Made by a program: the position numbers and the translations under genes. Shown piece by piece: positions 16,642 to 25,158 of a stretch of 33,913 nucleotides of DNA (the stretch's first letter is position 1; the number at the start of each line of letters is the position of its first letter). Where the stretch lies: assembly GCA_009692265.1 (NCBI GenBank), contig SHZM01000036.1:1-33913 (forward strand). Reading direction: 5' to 3'. The notes beneath the pieces were generated by a model. That model was not told where the DNA came from and made no database searches. It saw only the letters and a program-made list of their open reading frames with translations. The stretch is from Gammaproteobacteria bacterium (GTDB lineage Bacteria > Pseudomonadota > Gammaproteobacteria > Ga0077536).

Positions 16642-18084
16642 ATGGCAATGACTAGAAGGAACTCACACCACCGCCTTACTGGCGTGTTTGTTATCACTCT
16701 CTTCTGTAGCGCATGTTCCTGGCAAAACCTCGTGCGCTGGGACCACCAAGCACCCGCTGAGACTACTTCCGACGTGGTTCCGGCTGAGGCCGTGCCGCCT
16801 AAACCTGTGGTGAAACCCGCGCTCACCGAGCAACGCCAGACTCCGCGCCCTAAACTTCATCGACCGACCATTCCCAGTGACCTATGGGCCGCGATCGCGG
16901 ATGCCACGGTCCCTAGCGATCTTTCACGCCCTGAAGTCCAACAAGCACTTACCTGGTATCGCGGTCAGCGGAAGTATTTACGCGAATCCGCGACGCGGGC
17001 AACACCTTACCTGCATTTTATCTGGACCGAAGTGCGTCGGCGGGACTTGCCGATCGCGACCCTCTATATCCCACTGCTTGAAAGCGGCTACCGGGCCGAC
17101 GTCGTATCTCCGTATGGCGCGGCAGGATTATGGCAGTTCATCGGGGCGACTGGTACGAAATTGGGATTAGCGAAAAACGCCTGGCTAGACGAACGCTTAG
17201 ACATCGTCGCGTCCACCTGGGCGGCGACTGATTACCTTGCGGATCTGATGGCGCGTTTTGATGGCGATTGGTTGCTCGCAGTTGCGGCCTACAATGCCGG
17301 CTGGGGAAGTATTGAAAAAGCCCTAGAGAAAAATCGGCGCCTAGGCCGACCAACGGATTTTTGGTCACTCGATTTGCGGCGGGAAACTCGCCAGCTGGTT
17401 GCTAGAACCCTAGCCTTGAATGAAATTTTCCGGGACCCAAAAGCGTTTGGTTTGAACCTCGCCAAGGTCCCTGACGAACCATACTTTAAGCCCGTCGTTT
17501 TGCGCAAACCGACCGATTTGCGCCGCCTATCCCAAGTCGCCAAGATAGATCAGGCGACTTTCCAAACATTGAATCCTGCCTTTAAATCGTGGCATACGGG
17601 CCCAAATCTACCCAAACGAATTCTGGTTCCAGCAAACATAGAGCCGAATGTCGCCGCGCTCGCCCAGAATTTAGAACCCTCCCCATTGCCGCATGCGACG
17701 CCAGTGGATTCGCCGTTTATCGCCCGAAACTATTCTGCGCGAGACACCTATCACGTGCAAAAGGGAGATTCGCTGTGGCTGATTGCACGGCGATTCGATA
17801 TGCACGTTAGTGATTTGGAACGCCTGAATGCCATCAGCCGTACGCGCCCGCTGCGGCTCGGCCAACCACTAACAGTCTTGGCGCCTGCAGCTTCCGTCGC
17901 TCGCGAGTCGTCACGCGTTTCTGCCGCCACCGCCCAACGCTACCAGGTTCGGTCGGGCGACTCCCTATGGACGATCTCTCGCCGCTTTAAAGTAACGATC
18001 GCCCAACTAGTCGCGTGGAATAACTTGCGTAGTCCAAGCGCACTTAAGCTCGGCCAGGAATTGTTGGTCTCCAAACCAACTTAG
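16642..18084 (+). CDS. mltD: membrane-bound lytic murein transglycosylase D
   Basis: MltD cleaves peptidoglycan to 1,6-anhydro products from the outer membrane. The lipoprotein signal has lipobox FCSAC (Cys25). The SLT domain (about 120-260) includes LYIPLLESGYRADVVSPYGA with catalytic Glu147, then AGLWQFIGATGTKLGL and LLAVAAYNAGWGSIEKAL. Two LysM domains follow at about 370-413 (YHVQKGDSLWLIARRFDM) and 434-477 (YQVRSGDSLWTISRRFKV). At 480 residues it is a typical MltD. Confidence 0.95.
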   Translation: MAMTRRNSHHRLTGVFVITLFCSACSWQNLVRWDHQAPAETTSDVVPAEAVPPKPVVKPALTEQRQTPRPKLHRPTIPSDLWAAIADATVPSDLSRPEVQQALTWYRGQRKYLRESATRATPYLHFIWTEVRRRDLPIATLYIPLLESGYRADVVSPYGAAGLWQFIGATGTKLGLAKNAWLDERLDIVASTWAATDYLADLMARFDGDWLLAVAAYNAGWGSIEKALEKNRRLGRPTDFWSLDLRRETRQLVARTLALNEIFRDPKAFGLNLAKVPDEPYFKPVVLRKPTDLRRLSQVAKIDQATFQTLNPAFKSWHTGPNLPKRILVPANIEPNVAALAQNLEPSPLPHATPVDSPFIARNYSARDTYHVQKGDSLWLIARRFDMHVSDLERLNAISRTRPLRLGQPLTVLAPAASVARESSRVSAATAQRYQVRSGDSLWTISRRFKVTIAQLVAWNNLRSPSALKLGQELLVSKPT

Positions 18085-18128
18085 ACGCAACCAGCAACGG
18101 GTTTCGACCCTAACCCGAGGACGATAGT

Positions 18129-18644
18129 GTGGACCGCCTAAAAGCGACTATTCGCGATGTTCCAGATTTCCCGACTCCTGGGATACTGTTTAAGGATCTG
18201 ACACCTGTCATGGCGGATGCGGCACTTCTGCGCGCAGTCACCGATGCACTCGCGGCCCCGTATCAGACGGCCGGAATCACCCTAGTCGCGGGGATGGAAG
18301 CACGCGGCTTTATTTTCGGGAGTCTGGTCGCGGCCGCGCTCAACGCCGGATTTATTCCACTCCGGAAGCCTGGCAAATTGCCTTATCGCACCTACCAAGT
18401 TGGCTATTCACTAGAATATGGGAAGGCGGCATTGGAAATGCACATCGATGCAGTCGCGGCCCAAGATACCGTTTTGTTGGTAGATGATTTGATTGCAACC
18501 GGTGGAACCGCCGCGGCTAGCTGTGAACTGATTACGCGCAACGGAGCCCGCATCGCGGGCTGCGCGTTCGTCGTCGAACTGGATTTCTTACACGGTAGGA
18601 AGCTGCTGAGCGCCTACCCGGTCCATTCCCTCGTTCATTACTGA
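18129..18644 (+). CDS. apt: adenine phosphoribosyltransferase
   Basis: Apt salvages adenine to AMP using PRPP. The 171 residues include FPTPGILFKDLTPVMAD, GMEARGFIFGSLVAAAL and the PRPP-binding VLLVDDLIATGGTAAA. The start is GTG at 18129, with GAGGA five to nine bases upstream and the normal family N terminus MDRLKATIRDVPDFP. It lies between mltD and the NRDE gene on the same strand, 44 and 25 bases apart. Confidence 0.97.
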   Translation: MDRLKATIRDVPDFPTPGILFKDLTPVMADAALLRAVTDALAAPYQTAGITLVAGMEARGFIFGSLVAAALNAGFIPLRKPGKLPYRTYQVGYSLEYGKAALEMHIDAVAAQDTVLLVDDLIATGGTAAASCELITRNGARIAGCAFVVELDFLHGRKLLSAYPVHSLVHY

Positions 18645-18669
18645 TCAATTCGCTGAATCCCCTTGAGCC

Positions 18670-19404
18670 ATGTGCGTCCTCCTGCTCGCCTACCATGCTC
18701 ATCCCGACTATGACCTGATCGTCGCCGCGAATCGTGACGAGTTTTACGATCGCCCGACTGCGCACGCGCAGTTTTGGCGGGAGACGCCAACCCTGTTGGC
18801 GGGACGCGATTTAAACGCAGGCGGCACTTGGTTAGGCGTCAATGCTGCAGGCCACTTTGCCGCGGTCACTAATTTACGCGGCGGCATTGCGCCCTCGAAC
18901 CGGTTTTCACGCGGCCACTTAGTCAGGGATTTTCTCAATCATCCGCACACGACCCACGAATATCTCAGTAAAATTTCGCCGCTGGCCGCGAATTACGCCG
19001 GCTGTAACTTACTTATCGAAGATACCCAAACCTTGCATTGGTGGTCGCAGGCCGGGACTCGCGAACTCGTCGCTGGTGTGTATGGCATGAGTAATACCGA
19101 ATTGGACCACGAATGGCCAAAAGTTAGTCGACTGAAATCTGCCTTCGCAGGCTTCACGACCTTGGGTGGAGATCCGCTCGAAACAGCACTCATGGCTATG
19201 CTGCGTGATGCTGATTCAGCCGAAGAAGAAAATAAGTTACTGCCTGATTTGCGACTGGATGAGACGATCTTTGTCCGTAGCGCTGGCTACGGCACGCGGT
19301 GTTCGACGGTGGTACTTCGTCATCGCGAGGGTATGTTGCGATTCGTCGAGCGTAGCTTTGATCGCGAAGGGAACCCAACGGGCGACAACCGTTTTACCCT
19401 GTAA
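18670..19404 (+). CDS. NRDE family protein (TANGO2-like)
   Basis: The protein starts MCVLLLAYHAHPDYDL and has the family name motif in VAANRDEFYDRPT (about residues 18-30), followed by GRDLNAGGTWLGVN, VTNLRGG and a C-terminal GTRCSTVVL block. The conserved Cys2 is kept. The 244-residue length is normal. The human relative TANGO2 is linked to haem and lipid handling. The bacterial role is unclear. It runs with apt and converges on the SDR gene with a six-base gap. Confidence 0.9.
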   Translation: MCVLLLAYHAHPDYDLIVAANRDEFYDRPTAHAQFWRETPTLLAGRDLNAGGTWLGVNAAGHFAAVTNLRGGIAPSNRFSRGHLVRDFLNHPHTTHEYLSKISPLAANYAGCNLLIEDTQTLHWWSQAGTRELVAGVYGMSNTELDHEWPKVSRLKSAFAGFTTLGGDPLETALMAMLRDADSAEEENKLLPDLRLDETIFVRSAGYGTRCSTVVLRHREGMLRFVERSFDREGNPTGDNRFTL

Positions 19405-19410
19405 CCCAGC

Positions 19411-20166
19411 CTAACTCACCACGCCCCCATTCACCATTAAGGTCTGGCCCGTAATAAAAGCTGCTTCGTTCGAGGCTAAGAACACCACGGCATCGGCCAC
19501 GTCTTGAGGTTGTCCGAAGCGCTTCAAAGGTGTGCTGCTGATTACCCCGGCGCGGTAATCAGCGCTCATCGTGGTCCGGGCAAATTCGGTTTCAATCCAG
19601 CCTGGGGCGACCTCGTTCACCCTAACCTTGGGTGCAAGTGAACGCGCGAGCGCGCGGGTAAAACCGGTGATGCCTGCTTTGGTCGCCGCAAACATCTCCG
19701 GATTACGACCAGCCATCCCATGCAATGCAAGATCCCAGGAGGTATTGATGAGGCAACTGTTGGGATGCTTAGAGAGTTCGTCGGCCGCCGCCCACGAGCA
19801 AAGAATCGTGCCGCGCAGATCCGTGTCGAGCAAACGCACTAGTTTTTCTTCGTCGGCGAGCTCGGCGCCGGCATCGGTCAAAATATCCGCCCCAGCCATG
19901 TTCACCCACAGATCGATACCACCGAGCCGATGGCAACCGTCAGTTACCAGGCTTCGAATGGCGGCGGAACTGGTGACATCGGCGGCAACGGCGTGCGCAG
20001 TGCCGCCGCGCTCGCGAATTTCCGCGACACAGGCCTCTGCCGCCGATTGCGAATGGCAATAGCTAACAATCACTGCAGCACCTTCCCCGGCAAGTGCGCA
20101 CGCGACCGCTCGCCCGATCCCAGAGCTCGCGCCTGTGACCACCGCCCGCCTGCCACCCAATTTCAT
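19411..20166 (-). CDS. SDR-family protein with substituted catalytic residues
   Basis: A 251-residue Rossmann protein with the SDR cofactor motif TGASSGIG (12-19), NMAG in place of NNAG (89-92) and VNEVAPGWIETEF. The active site is atypical: the YxxxK motif reads FAATK, with Phe159 replacing the catalytic Tyr and Lys163 kept. The Ser strand reads NTSWDLALHG. It looks like a divergent SDR subgroup and may not be a normal oxidoreductase. Its ATG is 12 bases after the upstream exported-protein gene, so the two are probably co-transcribed. Confidence 0.88.
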   Translation of the reverse strand: MKLGGRRAVVTGASSGIGRAVACALAGEGAAVIVSYCHSQSAAEACVAEIRERGGTAHAVAADVTSSAAIRSLVTDGCHRLGGIDLWVNMAGADILTDAGAELADEEKLVRLLDTDLRGTILCSWAAADELSKHPNSCLINTSWDLALHGMAGRNPEMFAATKAGITGFTRALARSLAPKVRVNEVAPGWIETEFARTTMSADYRAGVISSTPLKRFGQPQDVADAVVFLASNEAAFITGQTLMVNGGVVS

Positions 20167-20178
20167 CGGACTCGTGTC

Positions 20179-20490
20179 TTACTTGGTACCGTTAGGTGGA
20201 GCAAGAATCGGTTGTGGCCATTCCTGTTTCAACACCACATCGCCGATTTCGTTGCCTGGAACAAGCAGACCTTGATAGATAATGTAGCGCCCACCCGGCT
20301 CGTCCTCGGTCGCCGGGCTTTCGGTCCAGATCCACATGTGCCCGGCAACGGTATCAAGGATCAGCGCTTTCTCCGTTCCAAAATCCGCGCCCGAACCGAT
20401 CGACACGGCTTGGTAGCGTTGATCCGCGTTCGCCGACGCGAGCAGTCCTACCCATAGCCCAACGGCGACAATGCAGCGGAAAATTTTCAT
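20179..20490 (-). CDS. small exported protein of unknown function
   Basis: ATG at 20490 gives a 103-residue protein with a Sec signal (MKIFRCIVAVGLWVGLLASA, cleaved near NADQRY). The mature part of about 80 residues has LDTVAGHMWIWTESPATED, which resembles the one-strand "H-W-W" pattern of small periplasmic proteins, but I recognise no family. The site AGGTG lies three to seven bases upstream. It lies between the 322-residue exported protein (62 bases before) and the SDR (12 bases after), all minus strand. Confidence 0.72.
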   Translation of the reverse strand: MKIFRCIVAVGLWVGLLASANADQRYQAVSIGSGADFGTEKALILDTVAGHMWIWTESPATEDEPGGRYIIYQGLLVPGNEIGDVVLKQEWPQPILAPPNGTK

Positions 20491-20552
20491 ACACCTACTC
20501 ACTTTGCTATTAAAATTTAGCGTTAGCGCGAAAAAATCGTGAGGCGATCACC

Positions 20553-21521
20553 CTAGGGTTCGGAATATGCCACGCGCGCAAGGACTTTAATCAAGTAAGT
20601 TGCACGGTAACCGCGTAACCGCGCCTGCAACCAGGGAATGGCACCCCGCCAAACGCTCTCAAGAGTGCCCAGCTGCGGCAAGGCGAGGTCGAAACTTGTC
20701 CCGGTACTGTCAAAGATCACCTGTTGGCCGTGCCCGTTTTCCAGCTGCACGATTTTAAAAGCACGCCAGTTAATCCAACCACCATGTTGGACCAGTGCGC
20801 GTAATCCTTCGGCGGTTAACCGGAGCTCCTGCATCAAGGCATCACAGGCAATTTCTTTTAACTGTAAATGCTGGTTGTCGGCAAACACGCAACGCAGTCC
20901 ATCGGACGCCGACAGCATTGGCGGATCTTGATCGCTAAAGCTCCATTCATGGCGGATCTCGCGTGCCTGCACCGCGATCGCAGTCGCTAACGACGTTGGC
21001 GACTCGGGACAGACGACCACTTCACAGGCGGCTTCAAGTATCGAGTGATCTAGCACGGACTGTTGCGATAGCCGCGGAGTACTCAAAATAACCTGCGCTT
21101 GATCGATGCTCAATCTTACAACACCATAGGCTTCGTATATAACTTCTAGTCGCCCGGCGGTTGGGATCGCCGCCGCGATCTGTTCAAGATCCAAAACATA
21201 GGCCTGCGCGCCGATTTCCCACTGCGCCTGTGCACGATACTCCGGGTTGAGTTGCCGCGCGCGCTCGATCTCAAATCGGTTCGCGCGAATTAATTCGGCG
21301 AGTGCGATCTGTGCGTACAACCGTTTACCTTCGAGATCACCGGTGCGGACCAACTCAACCAAAGCGGCATACTGCTGCGCTTCTGGCGCCATTGAGATTG
21401 TCGCCGCCGATGCGACGCTTGTTCCGCTGGCAAGCACGGCCAAGAAAAATAACGGCACAAATCGGCTCAATCGCCCGCACGTACGCGCAGGGGCTGGAGT
21501 GATAATGTTGATCGGAGCCAC
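20553..21521 (-). CDS. exported protein of unknown function
   Basis: A 322-residue protein with an N-terminal signal segment (RFVPLFFLAVLASGTSVASA, cleavage near residue 39), then an alpha-helical start with ALVELVRTGDLEGKRLYAQI. Four cysteines cluster in the middle (ACEVVVCPES, LRCVFAD, EIACDAL), which suggests disulfides in the periplasm. The start is GTG at 21521. I do not recognise a family. It lies between a HisN-like gene upstream and the small exported protein downstream. Confidence 0.75.
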   Translation of the reverse strand: MAPINIITPAPARTCGRLSRFVPLFFLAVLASGTSVASAATISMAPEAQQYAALVELVRTGDLEGKRLYAQIALAELIRANRFEIERARQLNPEYRAQAQWEIGAQAYVLDLEQIAAAIPTAGRLEVIYEAYGVVRLSIDQAQVILSTPRLSQQSVLDHSILEAACEVVVCPESPTSLATAIAVQAREIRHEWSFSDQDPPMLSASDGLRCVFADNQHLQLKEIACDALMQELRLTAEGLRALVQHGGWINWRAFKIVQLENGHGQQVIFDSTGTSFDLALPQLGTLESVWRGAIPWLQARLRGYRATYLIKVLARVAYSEP

Positions 21522-21551
21522 GTTATCTGAATATTCCGACCTGTCCGCCCG

Positions 21552-22349
21552 TTAAGGGTCCCCTAGCGCAGCCAGCGCGAGCGCGTGGATTACCGGGTTC
21601 GCGGCCGCAATGATTCGGCCGCCTCCGGTCACGGCGCGCCCTTGCCAATCAGTAACCACACCACCGGCACCTTCGACAATCGGAATTAGAGCTGCGATAT
21701 CGTAAAACCCCAGTCCGGCCTCGACGACTAAATCAAGTTGGCCCGCGGCCAGCGCGCAGTAGGCGTAACAGTCAGCGCCATAGCGCGTCATTCGGACTTG
21801 CTCCGATAAGCGCTTAAAGGCGGGTGCCTCGCTGTCAGGTCCGAACATTTCAGGAGCCGTCGCGAACAGGGTCGCCGCCCTCAGACTTGTTGTTGCACGC
21901 GTGGTCAATATTCGACTTTCGGCGCCGCGCCGCCAGTGGGTTTCACGATTGCCGCCGATGTAACGCTCACCGATGTACGGCTGACTCATCATCCCGTACA
22001 AGGGCATTGTGCCATCCCACAGGCCGATTAAGGTCCCCCAGATCGGGATCCCGGACATGAACGAACGTGTGCCGTCGATCGGGTCAATAATCCACCGTAA
22101 GCTCGAAGTGCCGAGCTGCTCGCCAAATTCTTCGCCGAGGATTGAGTGGCTCGGATAGCGCTGCGAAATCGCGCTGCGTAGCGACTGCTCAGCGGCGCGG
22201 TCGGCGGCGGTAACGGGATCGAACCCCTCGCGCGCTTTATTGTCGACTTCCAGCGCGGTGTGGAAGTAGGGAAGCACCGCCTCGCCAGCAAGTCGTGCAA
22301 GTTCCGCGAAAAAGTCCCCGACTTCGGTTGCGAATCCAATGGCCGACAC
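21552..22349 (-). CDS. hisN: inositol monophosphatase family, histidinol-phosphatase HisN-like
   Basis: A magnesium-dependent phosphatase of the IMPase fold. The metal motifs are HSILGEEFGE (Glu-Glu), IIDPIDGTRSFMSG (DPIDGT), and the late GLGFYDIAALIPIVEGAGG (usually WD; here YD). The GTRSFMSGIPIWGTLIGL block is typical of HisN-type histidinol phosphatases. The frame is open to a TTG at 22421, but the GTG at 22349 (MSAIGFATEVGDFF) has AGGT upstream and gives a usual 265 residues. No other his gene is in view, so the substrate is inferred. Confidence 0.83.
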   Translation of the reverse strand: MSAIGFATEVGDFFAELARLAGEAVLPYFHTALEVDNKAREGFDPVTAADRAAEQSLRSAISQRYPSHSILGEEFGEQLGTSSLRWIIDPIDGTRSFMSGIPIWGTLIGLWDGTMPLYGMMSQPYIGERYIGGNRETHWRRGAESRILTTRATTSLRAATLFATAPEMFGPDSEAPAFKRLSEQVRMTRYGADCYAYCALAAGQLDLVVEAGLGFYDIAALIPIVEGAGGVVTDWQGRAVTGGGRIIAAANPVIHALALAALGDP

Positions 22350-22599
22350 GGAATCTACCTCGCTGCGAATTACTCCTACGCATGATGGCACTGGGTACTT
22401 CGCGAGTACATCGCCGGGCAACGCACACCTAAGTAATGCCCTCAGTATCCCCCCTATTGCGGACCCACGATCACCGATAGTGAGAAGCCGAACTTCAGGC
22501 TATCATGCGCCGCCGCCATTCATCATCTATAGATGGCGCGCGTGCGCGGAGGGGTGACTCTTCGTCCGAACATAACTGAACAATACTTCTCTCTCCCAC

Positions 22600-25071
22600 A
22601 TGAGACCGACGCTGGTTGATTTCTACGATCGCTTCGTCCTGCAACAGCCGCGGCTGACTTTGTTGATCCTGTGTTTTACGCTCGCGCTGTTCGCGCTCGG
22701 ATTACCACAATTCCGTCTTGATGCCTCCGCTGATTCCCTTCTATTGGAGAGTGACCCCGAGCTAAAGCATTTTCGTGAGCTGTCCAAGCGCTACAGCTCT
22801 CGCGAATTTTTGTTTGTCACCGTCACCCCAAACGAGGACTTATTCGCTCCCACGACGTTTAAGTTGTTGACTGAGCTACGCCAGGCATTGAAAGAATTTC
22901 CCGCGGTATCTTCGGTGGTCACCCTACTTGATGTTCCACTCGTGAAAAACATTCCTGGAAAGCTTTCGGAGGTCGTTACCAAGTACCGCACTCTCGAGTC
23001 ACCCGATGTCAATCTGTATAACGCGCGCAAGGAACTTACTGAAAGCCCGTTGTATCGCAATGTGGTCGTGAGCCCCGATGCAAAAACCACGGCAATGCGT
23101 GTAATCCTGGAGGACGTTCCGGAATTTCGCGCGCTAGAACTAGCGCGCGGTGACCTGCTCTATAAGCGCGCTACCGGCACCTTGGACGCCAGCGAAATCG
23201 CTCACCTGGCGCAAATTGAGCCGCTCTATAAACGCGAGAAGGATCGGGTAGATCTCGCTAACCACGCTGCGTTGGCGGGCTTGCGGGAATTGCTGGAACG
23301 CTTCAATTCACGCGCGGAAATTCATCTCGGTGGGATCTCGATGATCGCCGACGACATGATTTCGTTTGTCCGCGCCGATATTGTCATCTTTGGGATCGGC
23401 GCGATGGTGCTCGCGATCGGCATGCTGGGCTATATATTTCGCGAATTCCGATGGGTGCTGACCCCTATGATCACCTGCGTTTATTGCACTGCGTTGATCC
23501 TCGGTTTACTAGGACACGTCGGCTGGCATCTAACGGTTATTTCGTCCAACTTCATTGCACTTACGTTGATTCTTACGATCTCCATCAACATTCACTTGAT
23601 CGTCCGCTATCGCGAACTTGTGCAAGAACACCCGACCTGGACTCAATATCAGCTTGTTCAAGGCGTGTCCCACGACATGGCGCGTCCCTGCCTGTACACA
23701 TCGCTAACCTCAATCATCGGTTTTGCGTCGCTGGTTACAAGCGATATTAAACCGATTATTGATTTCGGCTGGATGATGACCGTGAGCCTGCTCGTGCTGT
23801 ATTGCGTCGTGTTTACTTTGGTCCCCGCCCTCATGTTGTTGATGAGCAAACGAGAATCACGGACGCATGACGATGGGAGCTTCGGCTTCACCGAAGTGTT
23901 GGCACGCATAACGGATCGACATGGCCGCGCGGTGGTTGGCATCGCCATCGTTATTGCAATCATTAGCGGCCTGGGCGTTACCCGGCTCGAAGTCGAAAAC
24001 AGCTTTATCAGCTATTTCAAAAGTGATACCGAAATTTATCAAGGACTGAAGAAAGTTGACGAAACCCTGGGCGGTACCACGCCGTTGGACATAATCCTGA
24101 AGTTTCCACCGCCGGAAGCCGTGGCCGATGAGACCTCTGAAGGTGGTGAGCTTGCCGAGTTCTATGCGGATGAAGAGCCCGCCGCCAAATCGGAATATTG
24201 GTTCACGCCGCAAAAAGTCGACCGCATTAAGCAGGTGCATGACTATCTTGAAAAAATCCCGGGCGTCGGCAAGGTCACATCTCTTGCGTCATTAGTTCGC
24301 GTTGCTGAAGACTTGAACAAAGGTCGTGAGCTCGATCCCTTCGAATTAAACGTTATTTACAAACGCCTTCCCGAGCACCTGAAGCGCGAAATGCTGTCGC
24401 CCTATATTTCCATTGAGGACGACGAGGCTCGCATTTCGCTACGCATTCTGGATTCGACCCCGGGCTTGCGCCGACAGGCGCTCATTGAACACATTCGCAC
24501 CGGGTTGACGACAGATCTTCATCTCAAGACTACGGACTACGAAGTCGCTGGTCTACTCGTGCTCTACAACAACATGTTGCAGAGTCTGTATTCGTCGCAA
24601 ATTCAATCCATCGGCGGCGCAATGCTCGGTGTGGTGCTTACCTTATGTGTTCTGTTCCGAAATATTCGTGCGGCGATTATCGGCGTGCTCCCGAATTTGC
24701 TCGCCGCCATATGCGTGCTCGGCTTCATGGGTTGGGCGGGGGTGCCGCTCGACATGATGACAATCATGATTGCGGCTTTGACGATGGGGATCGCGGTCGA
24801 AGATTGCATCCATTATTTATATCGTTATCAACTCGAATACGCTCGCCTAGGTGACGGATTGAAGACGATGTATCAATGCCACTCAAGCATCGCTAAGGCC
24901 GGTTTCTACACCACGTTAGTGGTATGTGTCGGGTTCTCGATCTTGGTCTTGTCGAATTTTATTCCAAGCATATTGTTCGGCTTGCTCACGACGGTCGCGA
25001 TGACGATCGCGATACTCGCGGCACTAACGTTGATGCCCAAGCTACTGTTAATGTGGCGACCGTTCGGTTAA
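22600..25071 (+). CDS. RND superfamily exporter (MMPL/HAE3 type)
   Basis: An 823-residue transporter with two similar halves. Each has one helix, a large periplasmic loop, then five helices: TM1 at about 17-37, first loop 38-255, a helix bundle at about 258-415 (IVIFGIGAMVLAIGMLGYIF), TM7 near 445-465, second loop to about 670, and a final bundle ending before residue 820. SLTSIIGFASLV and MTMGIAVEDCIHYLYRYQ-like blocks match the MMPL / HAE3 group, which includes hopanoid and lipid exporters. There is no adjacent membrane-fusion or outer-membrane gene. mtoX follows 87 bases later on the same strand. Substrate unknown. Confidence 0.88.
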   Translation: MRPTLVDFYDRFVLQQPRLTLLILCFTLALFALGLPQFRLDASADSLLLESDPELKHFRELSKRYSSREFLFVTVTPNEDLFAPTTFKLLTELRQALKEFPAVSSVVTLLDVPLVKNIPGKLSEVVTKYRTLESPDVNLYNARKELTESPLYRNVVVSPDAKTTAMRVILEDVPEFRALELARGDLLYKRATGTLDASEIAHLAQIEPLYKREKDRVDLANHAALAGLRELLERFNSRAEIHLGGISMIADDMISFVRADIVIFGIGAMVLAIGMLGYIFREFRWVLTPMITCVYCTALILGLLGHVGWHLTVISSNFIALTLILTISINIHLIVRYRELVQEHPTWTQYQLVQGVSHDMARPCLYTSLTSIIGFASLVTSDIKPIIDFGWMMTVSLLVLYCVVFTLVPALMLLMSKRESRTHDDGSFGFTEVLARITDRHGRAVVGIAIVIAIISGLGVTRLEVENSFISYFKSDTEIYQGLKKVDETLGGTTPLDIILKFPPPEAVADETSEGGELAEFYADEEPAAKSEYWFTPQKVDRIKQVHDYLEKIPGVGKVTSLASLVRVAEDLNKGRELDPFELNVIYKRLPEHLKREMLSPYISIEDDEARISLRILDSTPGLRRQALIEHIRTGLTTDLHLKTTDYEVAGLLVLYNNMLQSLYSSQIQSIGGAMLGVVLTLCVLFRNIRAAIIGVLPNLLAAICVLGFMGWAGVPLDMMTIMIAALTMGIAVEDCIHYLYRYQLEYARLGDGLKTMYQCHSSIAKAGFYTTLVVCVGFSILVLSNFIPSILFGLLTTVAMTIAILAALTLMPKLLLMWRPFG

Positions 25072-25158
25072 CGCGAAAATTCCGCTATGGTTGGCGCCTG
25101 ACAACGCGTTAGAATGCCCGCGCGCTCCCCACGTCGGCAGCAGTATTAAGGAGGTCTC

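Noticed and set aside
22350-22421. N-terminal extension of the HisN-like protein to the TTG at 22421
   Set aside because: It adds residues not found in the family, and the GTG at 22349 has a better site.
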